Of a stretch of DNA of 64,000 nucleotides, positions 32,861-42,263 are shown piece after piece. The stretch's first letter is position 1; each line of letters begins with the position of its first letter. Source of the stretch: Streptomyces sp. R21 (lineage in GTDB: Bacteria; Actinomycetota; Actinomycetes; Streptomycetales; Streptomycetaceae); NCBI RefSeq assembly GCF_041051975.1, contig NZ_CP163435.1, positions 186,001 through 250,000 on the forward strand. The letters are read 5' to 3'. The notes under the pieces are model-generated. The model ran no database searches, was not told where the DNA came from, and saw only the letters and a list, made by a program, of their open reading frames with translations. The position numbers were made by a program, and so were the translations under genes.

Positions 32861-34120
32861 TCAGTGCGCCTCGGGGTCGGGTGCCGGTTGCGCGGCGGGG
32901 CTGGCGGCCGGTTCCGGCTGCGGCTGTGCGGTGGGCGGGGCCGGCTGGGCGGGCAGGGAACGGGCCACGATCGGGGAGGTCCTGACGGTCTGTGTGCGGG
33001 CGGCCTTCGGGCGGGCCCAGCGGCGCATCGCCGGTTCCTCCACCAGGCTGTACAGGGCCCACGACAGGGCCAGGGTGATGGTGAAGCCGAGGGCCAGGTA
33101 GGCCAGTCCGCCGGCGGTGCCGTGCTGCTGTTTCAGGTCCTGGGTGTGGCGGGAGAGTTCGGTCAGGACGAGGGCGTGCCACAGGTAGAAGGCGAAGGAG
33201 ACGTTGCCCAGCCACACCATGGGCCGGTTGCGCAGCGGGGAGAAGGTGCCGTCGATGTCGGCCTGGGCGGCGGAGGCGATGACGAGGCCGAGGGGGATGA
33301 CCATGACGGCGACGTGGTTGTAGCTCCAGCTGGCGTGCCAGGCCAGTGCGTAGACCACGGCGGCCAGTACGGCGGCGGGCAGGAGCGGCAGGCGGATCCA
33401 GCGTCCGGTCTGGACGATCCTGGCGAGCAGGATGCCGAAGGTGAACTCCAGCATGCGGGCGGGCGGGGACATGTACACCAGCCAGCCCTGCCACTGGGTG
33501 ACCGGGCCCCAGATGATGTGCGGTCCGTCGGGGAAGGTCCACGTGATCACCGGGATCATGAAGATCGCGCCGGCCACGAGGGCCGCCCACAGCCACAGGC
33601 GGGCCGGCTTGATGCGGGTGATCACGCGCAGCAGGAGGGGGAAGGACAGGTAGAAGAGGAACTCGGCCGACAGGGACCAGGCGACGGGGTTCATGGCGGA
33701 GGCGATGGGGACCTGCGGGAACCAGGCCTGCAGCAGGAAGAGGCTGGGTACGGCCTTCCAGCCGCCCAGCGCGGTGCCGGCGTTGAGGAAGAGCAGGGCG
33801 GCTGCCGCGTAGGTGACCAGGTGGTTGGGGAAGATCTTGACCAGGCGGCGGCGCCAGAACCGTACGGTGGTGTCGCCGGGCCGCGCGGACCAGGTCAGCA
33901 CGAAGCCGCTGAGGATGAAGAAGAAGCCGACGCCGGTCGAACCGCCCAGGGCGAAGACGCGGTTGAAGGTGCGCGCGGTGTCCGGGTCGGTGAAGGGGAA
34001 CTGGTAGTTCGCGTGGAAGGCGAACACCATCAGTGCGGCGATGATCCGCATGCCGGTGAGCGAGGGCAGACGGCTCGCATCCGTGTCGTTGCGGAGTCTG
34101 GTCGTTGCTGTCGGCGCCAT
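32861..34120 (-). CDS. Acyltransferase-3 family integral membrane protein
   Basis: This 419-residue protein has about ten transmembrane helices. The conserved start is LPSLTGMRIIAALMVFAFHA with the catalytic His, then GGSTGVGFFFILSGFVLTWS and FWRRRLVKIFPNHLVTY, and SLSAEFLFYLSFPLLL. The cytoplasmic C-terminal tail is Pro/Ala-rich (about 45 residues). OafA/YrhL-like enzymes transfer acyl groups to sugars or antibiotics at the membrane. It follows the Tat-exported hydrolase gene by 41 bp in the same operon. Confidence 0.9.
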   Translation of the reverse strand: MAPTATTRLRNDTDASRLPSLTGMRIIAALMVFAFHANYQFPFTDPDTARTFNRVFALGGSTGVGFFFILSGFVLTWSARPGDTTVRFWRRRLVKIFPNHLVTYAAAALLFLNAGTALGGWKAVPSLFLLQAWFPQVPIASAMNPVAWSLSAEFLFYLSFPLLLRVITRIKPARLWLWAALVAGAIFMIPVITWTFPDGPHIIWGPVTQWQGWLVYMSPPARMLEFTFGILLARIVQTGRWIRLPLLPAAVLAAVVYALAWHASWSYNHVAVMVIPLGLVIASAAQADIDGTFSPLRNRPMVWLGNVSFAFYLWHALVLTELSRHTQDLKQQHGTAGGLAYLALGFTITLALSWALYSLVEEPAMRRWARPKAARTQTVRTSPIVARSLPAQPAPPTAQPQPEPAASPAAQPAPDPEAH

Positions 34121-34161
34121 GGCCGTTCGCCTTTCTCTCTGTATGTGCCGGCTTCGGGCGC

Positions 34162-35169
34162 TCAGCCGAAGAAGTCGGTCAGGGTCCGGGAGACCAGCTC
34201 GGGGTCGTCCTCGGTCAGCCAGTGCATCGACTTCGGCACGGGCACCATGCCGCGCACGTCACTCGCCACGTTCGCGAGGGTGGTGCGCACGTGCTCGAAT
34301 TCCGACGGGCAGGCCATGCCCAGCACGGGGACGGTCACCTTGCCGTAGGTCTTCATGTCGGCGATGTCCTGGTTGAGGGCCTGGTACCAGGCGCAACTGG
34401 CGCGGATGCCGTCGTGGTTGTCGTAGGCGCGGGCGTAGACGGCGCGGTCGAAGGCGCTCACGTTGCTCTGGTCGTAGAGGGAGTTGTCGAAGAGCCAGTC
34501 GATGACGCGCCAGAACCGGCCGGTCAGCAGGTCCTGCGGCAGGCCCTGGACCTGGTTGAAGGCGAACCACCACATGTTGAAGCCGGTGTTGGGCGGCAGC
34601 AGCATGCGCAGTTCGTAGAGGGACTGGTCGGGGTGGGTGACGTCCAGCAGGGCCAGGCGGCGGGTGGCGTCGGGGTGGTTGGCGGCGAAGCTGTAGGCGA
34701 CCATCGCGCCGATGTCGTGGCCGGCGATGTTCACCGAGCGGTAGCCGAGCTGGCGCACCAGCTCGTAGACGTCGCGGGCCATCGTCTTCTTGTCGTAGCC
34801 GTCTTGGGGGCGGGCGGAGGCGCCCTGGCCGCGGGCGTCCACGGCGATGACCCGGTAGTGCTGGGCGAGGGCGGGCATGATCTTGCGGTCCGCCCACCAG
34901 GTTTCGGGCCAGCCGGGCAGCAGGACCAGGGGATCGCCCTGGCCGCCCGCGACGTAGTGCAGGCGGGTTCCGTTCACGTCGGCGTGGTGGCTGCGGAAGT
35001 TGCCGGGCAGGGAGCGCGCCAGTTCCGCGTCGCTGGGGAGGTTTTTGGTGGGCAGGCCGCCCGCGGCGGGCGAGGCGGCCGCCTCGCCGGCCGCGGCGAC
35101 GCCGTCCATCGCCGCGAACGCCGCCGCTCCGGCTCCCAGTGCGATCACTCTGCGCCGATCCAGCGCCAT
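34162..35169 (-). CDS. Tat-exported alpha/beta hydrolase (epoxide-hydrolase type)
   Basis: This 335-residue protein has a twin-arginine signal (DRRRVIALGAGAAAFAAM) and Ala-rich cleavage region. The fold motifs are LVLLPGWPETWWADRKIMP, the nucleophile elbow NIAGHDIGAMVAYSFAANHP (Asp), and late His in SMHWLTEDDPELV. The Asp nucleophile and PGWPETW point to epoxide or halide hydrolysis outside the cell. It is the first gene of an operon with the membrane acyltransferase. Confidence 0.9.
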   Translation of the reverse strand: MALDRRRVIALGAGAAAFAAMDGVAAAGEAAASPAAGGLPTKNLPSDAELARSLPGNFRSHHADVNGTRLHYVAGGQGDPLVLLPGWPETWWADRKIMPALAQHYRVIAVDARGQGASARPQDGYDKKTMARDVYELVRQLGYRSVNIAGHDIGAMVAYSFAANHPDATRRLALLDVTHPDQSLYELRMLLPPNTGFNMWWFAFNQVQGLPQDLLTGRFWRVIDWLFDNSLYDQSNVSAFDRAVYARAYDNHDGIRASCAWYQALNQDIADMKTYGKVTVPVLGMACPSEFEHVRTTLANVASDVRGMVPVPKSMHWLTEDDPELVSRTLTDFFG

Positions 35170-35778
35170 GCCCGACCACTTCCCATCCGTTGTGTGCGAG
35201 AGCCGCCTGGTGGCCCTGCTCGGGCCGGGGGCGGCGCGTGACCGATCGTCGTATGCAGCGCTGGGGCCCTACTCGACTGAGTGGGGAGAGCGCCTCGCGC
35301 GGCGGCCGGGCCGCCGGGGAGGCGACGGAGCCTGCGTGGCCGGCCGCGGGGCAGGAGGCGTGGCGGGACGGGCCGCGGCGGGTGGCGGGCGGGCCGGGGG
35401 TTCGAGGCGGGGCCGAGTCCGGCTCCAGAAGCGATCCGGCCGTCTTCGGCCACCGTCCGACACGCTGGCGCGAGGGGGAAGGAGGACCGGGCGACGCCGC
35501 ATGCGCGCGGGGGCGCGACCAAGAAAAAGGGGCGGACGGCTCCTGGAGCGCGCGGGGCCCGGCAGACGCCGTAGGACGGCATCCGGTGCCGTGCGGGCGG
35601 CGGCCGCCTTCCCGCTGGATGGCCGGCAGCAGCCGGCCGGTCAACTCGGCTTCCTCTCCTGGGAGTTGAGCCGCCGACCGGGCGCCGTACGGGGGCGCCG
35701 TTTTCGGGCCTACGACGCCGACAAGGCACCCGCACCGGCGCTTTCGCCGGGCGCGGCTCGCGAGAGGACAAGGAAGCC
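35170..35778. other. 609-bp divergent promoter region
   Basis: It is extremely GC-rich with no credible gene on either strand. It contains promoters for the hydrolase operon (minus) and the PuuD-like gene (plus). AAGGAAG lies just before ATG 35779. Confidence 0.4.
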
Positions 35779-36483
35779 ATGACACGACCCGTGGTGGCGG
35801 TGACCGCCGACGCGACGACAGTCAACTGGGCTATCTGGGGGGATGTTCCGGTCTCCCTGCTGCCGCAGGCCTACCTGGACAAGGTGACGGCCGCCGGCGG
35901 AGCGCCGGTGCTGCTGCCGCCGCTTGCCGAGGCGGTCGAGGCGGCGATGGCCGGGGTGGACGCGCTGCTGATGAGCGGCGGCGCCGACCTCGATCCGGCG
36001 CTGTACGGGGCCAAGCGGGAGAAGTTCACCTTCCCGCCCCATCAGGCGCGTGATGCGGCCGAGTTGGCCGCGCTGGCGGTGGCCGAGCGGCGCGGTATCC
36101 CGGTGCTGGCGGTGTGCCGGGGGCTGCAGCTGATCTCCGTCTCGCGGGGCGGCACCCTCAACCAGCACCTGCCCGAGCATGCGCCCGCGGTGCCGGGCCG
36201 CTACGAGCCGCGCACCCTGCGGGTCGAGCCCGGCTCCCTGCTGGGGAACGCGCTGGGCGACTCCCCCACCGTGTACTGCCATCACCACCAGGGCATCGAC
36301 CGGCTCGGTGCGGGGCTGGTGGCCACCGCCTGGGCGGACGACGGCGTCATCGAGGGCGCGGAGGCGGCCGATCCGTCGGCGCCGTTCCTGGCGGGCCTGC
36401 AGGCGCACGGCGAACTCGGCGAGGACACCGTCCCGCTGTTCGAGGCGTTCGTGACGGCCGCGAAGGCCGGAGCGCAGCGCTGA
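35779..36483 (+). CDS. PuuD-like gamma-glutamyl hydrolase (class I amidotransferase fold)
   Basis: This 234-residue protein of the peptidase C26 family has DALLMSGGADLDPALYG, the nucleophile Cys in PVLAVCRGLQLISVSRGGTL, YCHHHQGIDRLGAGLVATAW, and GLQAHGELGED. That last element aligns with the usual Q-F-H-P-E, so Cys, His and Glu are all retained. Relatives cleave gamma-glutamyl-GABA or other gamma-glutamyl amides. Such enzymes also remove gamma-glutamyl protecting groups in some antibiotic pathways, but a link to the cluster 7 kb away is only a guess. A terminator follows. Confidence 0.87.
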   Translation: MTRPVVAVTADATTVNWAIWGDVPVSLLPQAYLDKVTAAGGAPVLLPPLAEAVEAAMAGVDALLMSGGADLDPALYGAKREKFTFPPHQARDAAELAALAVAERRGIPVLAVCRGLQLISVSRGGTLNQHLPEHAPAVPGRYEPRTLRVEPGSLLGNALGDSPTVYCHHHQGIDRLGAGLVATAWADDGVIEGAEAADPSAPFLAGLQAHGELGEDTVPLFEAFVTAAKAGAQR

Positions 36484-36502
36484 CCGCGCTGGTCGCGGGT
36501 AG

Positions 36503-36537
36503 GGGCCCGCCGGTGCGGCTGCCGCACCGGCGGGCCC
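36503..36537 (+). terminator. Terminator of the PuuD-like gene
   Basis: Perfect 17-bp arms GGGCCCGCCGGTGCGGC and complement with a 1-nt gap lie 20 bp after the stop codon. Confidence 0.8.
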
Positions 36538-36569
36538 ATGCCCGTCCCCATGCCCGTCCCCATGCCCGT
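36537..36569. repeat. 12-bp tandem repeat (2.8 copies)
   Basis: CATGCCCGTCCC is repeated head to tail at 36537-36548 and 36549-36560, with a partial third copy. It is a small polymorphism-prone tract with no visible function. Confidence 0.7.
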
Positions 36570-36607
36570 GTCCTGCCTTTGGCCTTTGGTTTTGGGCTAT
36601 GAGCTGT

Positions 36608-36667
36608 TGCGCTGTTGAGCTGTCCACGGACTATCGTCCAGCGTCATGCCGATCACCGGTTGGCGAG
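36608..36667. repeat. 60-bp repeat, copy B (integrase leader)
   Basis: 59 of 60 bases match 395-454. Here the start codon leads into only 38 codons (MPITGWRVHFIARRPGG..., 36646-36763) unrelated to the integrase, so only the leader and first seven codons survive. Confidence 0.7.
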
Positions 36668-36776
36668 TGCATTTCATCGCCCGCCGTCCCGGAGGCACCA
36701 TCGCCGGAGGCGTCTGGCGTGCGAAGGGACGCGGGGCGTGGCGCGCAGCCGACTACCGGTGATCAAGGGGAGTTCA

Positions 36777-37703
36777 TCAGGCCGGGCGTGCCGACGACGT
36801 GCCCGTTCCCGCCCGGGTCGCATCCGCGCCCCAGCTGGCCAGCAGTCGCAGGGCCTCCGCCGACGGGGAGTCCGGTTCGGCGTGGTAGGTCACCAGCATC
36901 TGCTCGTGGGCGTCGGCCTGGTGGAACGACTCGAGGCGGAGATCCAGTTCGCCGACGAGCGGGTGGTGCAGGCGCTGGATACCGTGGCACCTCTCCTTGA
37001 CGTCGTGGGTGGCCCACAGCCGCCTGAACTCCTCGCTCTTCACGGAGAGTTCGCCCACCAGCGCGGACAGCCGGGGGTCGTCCGGATGGGAGCCGGCGTC
37101 CATGCGCAGCTGAGAGACGACGTCGCTGGCTTTGTGCTCCCAGTCCACGAACAGGTCGCGGTACTCGGGCCTCAGGAATACCAGCCGCGCCCAGTTCTGC
37201 TCCCGCGCCGGCAGTTCGGCCCAGTCGCCGAAGACCGCCGCGGCCATCCGGTTCCAGACGAGGATGTCCGAGCGCCGCCCCACGAGGATCGCCGGAACGC
37301 TGTCCATGGTGTCCAGCAGCGTCCGCAGGGGGCCCCGCACCTGCTGGGCGCGGCCGGCCGGCTTCTTCTTCTGCTGCTGCTTCGGCTTCGCCAGGTGCGT
37401 GAGGTGGGCGTGCTCGGCGTCGCTCAGCCTGAGCGCGCGGGCGATGGCATCGAGGACCTCCGCCGACACGGTCCGCCCGTTGCCCTGCTCCAGCCGCGTG
37501 TAGTACGCCACCGACACCCCGGCCAGCTGCGCCAGCTCCTCGCGGCGCAGCCCCGGCACCCGCCGGTACCGTCCGAAGTCCCGCAGCCCCACGTCCTCCG
37601 GCTTCAGCCGGGCCCGCCGGGTGCGCAGGAACTCACTGAGCTCGGCACGCGGGTCCAGAGCGCCGGCGACCAGCTCGTGCACCGGTTCGGGGGATTCGTC
37701 CAT
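36777..37703 (-). CDS. HTH regulator with MmyB-like domain
   Basis: This 308-residue protein is related to 24052-24912. The HTH part reads ELSEFLRTRRARLKPEDVG, VPGLRREELAQLAGVSVAYY and TRLEQGNGRTVSAEVLDAI. The pocket domain includes PAILVGRRSDILVWNRMAAA, NWARLVFLRPEYRDLFVDW and HHPLVGELDLRLESFHQADA. A Gln/Lys-rich linker (KPKQQQKKKPAGRAQQ) joins them. The frame extends to 37772, but family similarity begins at ATG 37703. It is divergent from an aldehyde dehydrogenase, its likely target. Confidence 0.9.
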   Translation of the reverse strand: MDESPEPVHELVAGALDPRAELSEFLRTRRARLKPEDVGLRDFGRYRRVPGLRREELAQLAGVSVAYYTRLEQGNGRTVSAEVLDAIARALRLSDAEHAHLTHLAKPKQQQKKKPAGRAQQVRGPLRTLLDTMDSVPAILVGRRSDILVWNRMAAAVFGDWAELPAREQNWARLVFLRPEYRDLFVDWEHKASDVVSQLRMDAGSHPDDPRLSALVGELSVKSEEFRRLWATHDVKERCHGIQRLHHPLVGELDLRLESFHQADAHEQMLVTYHAEPDSPSAEALRLLASWGADATRAGTGTSSARPA

Positions 37704-37876
37704 GCCTCGAGTATCCACGGTTGCACGCACACCTTCCTGACCCAACCAGTGGTAGGCACCGCGCACGTACACAGAGCCGTGGCCTGGGTGGATGCCGGCC
37801 CGCCCGGGACGCTGGTCACCGTGCCCGGCCGGAAGGCAGCCGGGACGTGGCTTGCATCAAGAACGGAGCACATCCC

Positions 37877-39223
37877 ATGACCACAACACAGGGGACCGAG
37901 TCGAGGACGCACCAGAGCGAACCGGCCGCGGAGGTGGTCGGCCGCCTTCGTGCGACGTTCAACACCGGCGTCACCCGAGGACTGGACTGGCGCGTCGGCC
38001 AGCTGCAGCGGCTGCGGGCCCTGCTGGTCGAGAACGAGCAGGAACTGATCGAAGCGCTCTGGGCGGATCTGCGGAAGAACGCCGCCGAGGCGAAGGTTCA
38101 GGAGATCGACTTCACCGTCGCCGACATCGACGAGACGCTGGCGAATCTCGAGAACTGGCTTCAGCCCCGCCTGGTGGAGGTTCCCGCCCATTTCGGTCCC
38201 ACGACCACGGCCTACACCACGTACGACCCGCTCGGGGTCGTCCTGGTGATCGCTCCGTGGAATTTCCCGCTGCACCTTCTCATCGACCCCATCATCGGCG
38301 CACTGGCCGCCGGGAACACCGTGGTGGCCAAGCCGAGCGAGATCTCGGTGCACACCTCGGCGGTCGCCTCGCGTCTCCTGCGACAGTACTTCGACGCCGA
38401 CGTGCTCACCGTCGTCGAGGGGGGCGCCGAGGAGACCACGGCCCTGCTGGCGCAGCGTTTCGACCACATCTTCTACACCGGCAATGGGATGGTCGGCCGG
38501 GTCGTCATGGCGGCAGCGGCCAAGCACCTCACCCCGGTCACGCTCGAACTCGGAGGCAAGTCACCGGTCTTCGTGGCGCCCGACGCCGACGTGGAGGAGA
38601 CCGCGAAGCGGCTGGTCGGCGCCAAGTTCGGCAACGCAGGCCAGCAGTGCATAGCCCCCGACTACGTCCTGGCCGATCCTGCCACCGCCGCCGCACTGGT
38701 CCCCGCCCTCCGCGCGGCGGTCGACGCCCAGTTCGGCTCCGCTCCGCAGACCTCAGCCGACTTCGGCCGGATCATCAACGAGCGGCATTTCGACCGGCTC
38801 ACCCGTCTGCTGGATTCCGGCCGGCCGGCGGTGGGAGGCCAGCGCGACCGCGACGACCTGTTCATCGCCCCGACGGTGCTCACCGATGTCGACCCCGCAT
38901 CGCCGGTCATGCAGGAGGAGATCTTCGGCCCGATCCTCGCCGTCGTCGAAGTCGAAGACGTCGATGCCGCCATCGCCTTCATCAACGAACGCGACAAGCC
39001 CCTCGCGCTCTACGCCTTCACCACCTCCGAGGCCACCAAGTCGCGCCTCGTGAAGGAGACGTCCTCCGGCGGCGTTGCCTGGGGCCAGCCGGTGATGCAA
39101 CTGCTCATGCCCGGCCTGCCGTTCGGTGGCGTCGGCGAAAGCGGCATGGGCCGCTACCACGGCCGGTACTCCCTCGAGACGTTCAGCCACCTCAAGGCCG
39201 TCGCGGACGTGCCGCTCAGCTAG
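37877..39223 (+). CDS. Class 3-like aldehyde dehydrogenase
   Basis: This 448-residue enzyme has the cofactor site VLVIAPWNFPLHLLIDPIIG, FYTGNGMVGRVVM, the general base in VTLELGGKSPVFV (Glu), and the catalytic Cys in FGNAGQQCIAPDYVL. The shorter length, lack of the class 1/2 N-terminal extension and the hydrophobic ending suggest class 3 (fatty or aromatic aldehydes, NAD or NADP). It is controlled probably by the divergent MmyB-HTH protein. The start is the ATG at 37877. Confidence 0.92.
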   Translation: MTTTQGTESRTHQSEPAAEVVGRLRATFNTGVTRGLDWRVGQLQRLRALLVENEQELIEALWADLRKNAAEAKVQEIDFTVADIDETLANLENWLQPRLVEVPAHFGPTTTAYTTYDPLGVVLVIAPWNFPLHLLIDPIIGALAAGNTVVAKPSEISVHTSAVASRLLRQYFDADVLTVVEGGAEETTALLAQRFDHIFYTGNGMVGRVVMAAAAKHLTPVTLELGGKSPVFVAPDADVEETAKRLVGAKFGNAGQQCIAPDYVLADPATAAALVPALRAAVDAQFGSAPQTSADFGRIINERHFDRLTRLLDSGRPAVGGQRDRDDLFIAPTVLTDVDPASPVMQEEIFGPILAVVEVEDVDAAIAFINERDKPLALYAFTTSEATKSRLVKETSSGGVAWGQPVMQLLMPGLPFGGVGESGMGRYHGRYSLETFSHLKAVADVPLS

Positions 39224-39632
39224 GCCCGCGCCTGCGTGGAGCCGTGAAGCCGTGTATCGGTCCTCTTCGCGGGGGCGCGTCGAGGGAGCCGGTCGCGGCG
39301 CGGCCTGCAGACACCGGTCCGTACCGACTCCGGCGGCGCCACCCATGACTTCGTCGCCTGGCTGACTGCTGATCGTGCGAGGAGCGAACGCCCTTGCTCC
39401 GGCGGGCAGTTGCGCTTGACCGGCGTCGACGCCGACGCCGGCGGCATGCGGCTCTCACCGCGTTCGCCGCCCACACCACCCACACCCCGATCGCGGTCAT
39501 GGAACCGCGTCACCGTCAGCGGGCCCGCGCCTGCCCGAGGGCCGCATCAGCGCCTCCGCCGGGACAGCGTGGACCCCCTGCGTCGCAGACCTTCATCCCG
39601 TTTTCCTCCGTATTGCAGAAAGAAAGAAACCC
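39224..39632. other. Intergenic, nothing recognised
   Basis: Short overlapping frames only. The last 25 bp carry AGAAAGAAAG before the next ATG, a weak but usable ribosome site. Confidence 0.4.
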
Positions 39633-40745
39633 ATGACTGTCGACATCTCAGAAGTTTCGCCCGTTCCATCGCTTTTCTCCCCTGTCTCTCTCGGGAAGAT
39701 CGAGCTCGCCAACCGCATCGTCATGGCACCGCTGACCCGGGTCCGGGCCGGTTCCTCCGGCATCCCCGGGGACCTGATGGTCGAGTACTACCGGCAGCGG
39801 GCGAGCGTCGGAATGATCATCACCGAGGGCACCTACCCCGACCACGCGTCGCAGGGGTATGTCGGTGAGCCGGGCATCGCCACCGACGAGCAGGCGGCCG
39901 GCTGGCAGCGGGTGTTCGAGGCGGTGCACGCCGAGGGCGGCCGCATCGTCCTGCAGATCATGCACGCCGGCCGCGGTACCCACGCCGACATCAACGGCGG
40001 CCGCCGCATCCTCGCCCCCAGCGCGATCGCCATCGACAACAAGACGTTCACCGAGAAGGGCGAGCAGCCCTACCCCCTACCGGAAGCGATGACCACTGCA
40101 GAGATCCGGGCAGCCCTGGAGGACTTCGTCGCCGCGGCCCGCCGGGCCGTCGAGGCGGGAGCGGACGGCGTGGAAATCCACGGTGCCAACGGCTACCTGC
40201 TCCAGGAGTTCCTCTCCCCGGCGGCCAACCAGCGCACCGACGGATACGGTGGCTCGCCGCGCAACCGCGCCCGCTTCGTCGTCGAGGTCGTCACTGCGGT
40301 CGCCCAGGCCGTCGGTGCCGAGCGGGTGGGGCTGCGGATCTCGCCGGAGGTCGACCTCGGGGACGTCTTCGAGACCGACCGGGACGACGTCCTGGCCACC
40401 TACGGCACCCTGATGGACCAGCTGCGCCCGCTGGGCCTGGCCTACCTCTCCGTACTGCACGCCGAGCCGGGCGGCGACCTTGTACAGGAGCTGCGGCGGC
40501 GCTTCGACGGCAAGCTGATTGTCAACAGCGGCCCCTTCGGGGGGCAGACCACCCGCGAGCAGGCGCTCCAGCAGATCGAGGCCGGCCACGCCGATGCCGT
40601 GGTCGTGGGCCGGGCCCTCATCGCCAACCCCGACCTGGTCGAGCGCTGGCAGGGCGGCCACCCGGAGAACGAGCCGCGGCCGGAACTGTTCTACGGGCCG
40701 GGCGCCGAGGGCTACACCGACTACCCCTTCCTCGAAGCGGCTTGA
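39633..40745 (+). CDS. Old Yellow Enzyme-family ene-reductase
   Basis: This 370-residue FMN enzyme has the TIM-barrel motifs SPVSLGKIELANRIVMAPLT, GRIVLQIMHAGRGTH, and GADGVEIHGANGYLLQEFL with the His/Asn substrate-binding pair. NQRTDGYGGSPRNRARFV and the phosphate site ADAVVVGRALIANPDLV follow. It should reduce activated C=C bonds (enones, nitroalkenes, possibly nitrate esters) with NAD(P)H. It is a single gene downstream of the aldehyde dehydrogenase; a shared detoxification role is possible. Confidence 0.93.
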   Translation: MTVDISEVSPVPSLFSPVSLGKIELANRIVMAPLTRVRAGSSGIPGDLMVEYYRQRASVGMIITEGTYPDHASQGYVGEPGIATDEQAAGWQRVFEAVHAEGGRIVLQIMHAGRGTHADINGGRRILAPSAIAIDNKTFTEKGEQPYPLPEAMTTAEIRAALEDFVAAARRAVEAGADGVEIHGANGYLLQEFLSPAANQRTDGYGGSPRNRARFVVEVVTAVAQAVGAERVGLRISPEVDLGDVFETDRDDVLATYGTLMDQLRPLGLAYLSVLHAEPGGDLVQELRRRFDGKLIVNSGPFGGQTTREQALQQIEAGHADAVVVGRALIANPDLVERWQGGHPENEPRPELFYGPGAEGYTDYPFLEAA

Positions 40746-41131
40746 GGCCCACGGTCACGCCTGTCCATGCGGCAGCCCACTCACCCATGGACAGGCGCCC
40801 GACCGGCGACACCGCGCCCGCCCCTTTGAGCCCACGGTCACACCGGCGATCACCGGCTCGAGGACCGTCGGGTCCGTCAGGGCGTCGACGGTCCGCACGT
40901 TCCTGGTCAGCAGCCTGCGTTCGGTGACCTCGCCGAGCACATCGCTCTCGTGCGTGGCCACCGCGGCTGCCTTCGGCCACAGCTGACGCCTACGACAGTT
41001 TTCCGGCGGCGGCCCATCTTCCGTAAGGGGAGTCCTTCGCCGATATCCGTCCCCGCTGTACACCGGCGCCCCAACCGTCCAGCCCGAACGCTGGGAACGG
41101 GGGCGTATGAAAGGGGCTGTCGGCGGGGCGG
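40746..41131. other. Intergenic with unassigned debris
   Basis: A minus-strand frame around 40840-40980 contains ESDVLGEVTERRLLTRNVRT and VLEPVIAGVTVGS, protein-like but without start, stop or family. It is probably a fragment of a lost gene. Confidence 0.35.
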
Positions 41132-41250
41132 GATCTGGGTCTGGACGGGGTGGTGGACTCCTTCACCCTGTCCTGCGACGAGGCGGGCTGGTTACGGAAC
41201 AAAGGCGGCGCCACCAGGCTGGGCTTCGCCGTCCAGCTGAAATTTTGCGG
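41132..41250 (+). pseudogene. Tn3-family transposase, N-terminal fragment
   Basis: The frame reads DLGLDGVVDSFTLSCDEAGW, then LRNKGGATRLGFAVQLKF. It matches the DUF4158 start of Tn3 transposases (FTLxxDExxLLRNKxGATRLGFALQLKF). Similarity stops at about 41250. The C-terminal end of a similar transposase lies at 14740-15024, far away. Confidence 0.7.
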
Positions 41251-41435
41251 CGGCGACCTCGGAGGCGGTTCACGAGATACTTGGCACCTGATGCGCCGCT
41301 CGTTAACGGCTCATCGGCCGTGGGTTCAGCGTGACTGAGGTGCTTTCACTGGGAACCCACGGCGTCTTCGGCAGGCAGGCATGAAAGTGCGGTGGGTCCG
41401 TTGCCGCTGAATCGGCAGACCCTTCACCGCTGGGC

Positions 41436-42263
41436 TCACTCGGCGCGCTGTCCGACACGGAGGACGCTCAGGTAACGGCGTGATGCTCGGTCGCCCATCC
41501 GCGTGCGGATGCGCTCGGCGATTGCGTCGAGCAGGGGCTCACGGACGTCGCGGTCGAGCCTCCGGTACAGCGACAACGAGCGAAGGTGATCGGCAAAGCC
41601 GTCCCCGTCGAACCACTGAACGGTCGGGTACCAGCGCACGATCGTTGAGCCGAACAATCCGCCGGGATCTTCGACCAGTCCCCAGCCCTCGTCGGTGGTG
41701 CGCACGTCGTCCTCCAGGGGCGGATGACCCCAGTCGGGGTTCCCGGGGCAGAACCGCTCGTGGAGATCGGCGGTCTTGGCGTACACCTCCGGCTCTCCCA
41801 CTCGGCGGACAACGACGTTGCCGAGCAGTGCCATCCAGCCTGCGGGATGGAGCATGTCGTGCGCTCGCTGCCAGCCAATCGACGGGTCGACCCAGTGCCA
41901 CGACGACGCAGCCACGAGGACATCGAAGCGTCGACCGCGGTCGTCCCACTCCTCGAACATCGACGTCTCGACTTCGACGTTGCCGAAGGTGGCGATCCGC
42001 TGGCGGGCGAGTGCGGCCATTTCTTCGCCCGGCTCGATGGCGGTCACTGAGCATCCGAGCGTTGCCAGCGAGCTCGTCGCCTGGCCGGTACCGCAGCCCA
42101 CCTCCAGCACCGACGACCTTGCGTCCATGCCGGTGACGGTGACAAGGTCCGCGAACAGTTCGTCGGGGTATCCCGGCCGGACCCGGTCGTAGAGCTCGGG
42201 CACTTCGTTGAACACTCGGCCGAGGTCATGTCGATTCGGGCGCGTCTGCGGATCATCAGTCAC
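41436..42263 (-). CDS. Class I SAM-dependent methyltransferase
   Basis: This 275-residue protein starts at GTG 42261-42263 (VTDDPQTRPNRHDLGRVF). Motif I is SSVLEVGCGTGQATSSLATL, followed by TAIEPGEEMAALARQRIATF and the post-I acidic residue, and FDVLVAASSWHWVDPSIGWQ. This matches the UbiE/COQ5-type methyltransferase_11 proteins common in actinomycetes, whose substrates are mostly unknown. Not obviously part of the biosynthetic cluster. Confidence 0.88.
   Translation of the reverse strand: MTDDPQTRPNRHDLGRVFNEVPELYDRVRPGYPDELFADLVTVTGMDARSSVLEVGCGTGQATSSLATLGCSVTAIEPGEEMAALARQRIATFGNVEVETSMFEEWDDRGRRFDVLVAASSWHWVDPSIGWQRAHDMLHPAGWMALLGNVVVRRVGEPEVYAKTADLHERFCPGNPDWGHPPLEDDVRTTDEGWGLVEDPGGLFGSTIVRWYPTVQWFDGDGFADHLRSLSLYRRLDRDVREPLLDAIAERIRTRMGDRASRRYLSVLRVGQRAE

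Noticed and set aside
36537..36569. Possible CRISPR-like repeats
   Set aside because: Head-to-tail 12-bp copies with no spacers; a simple tandem repeat.
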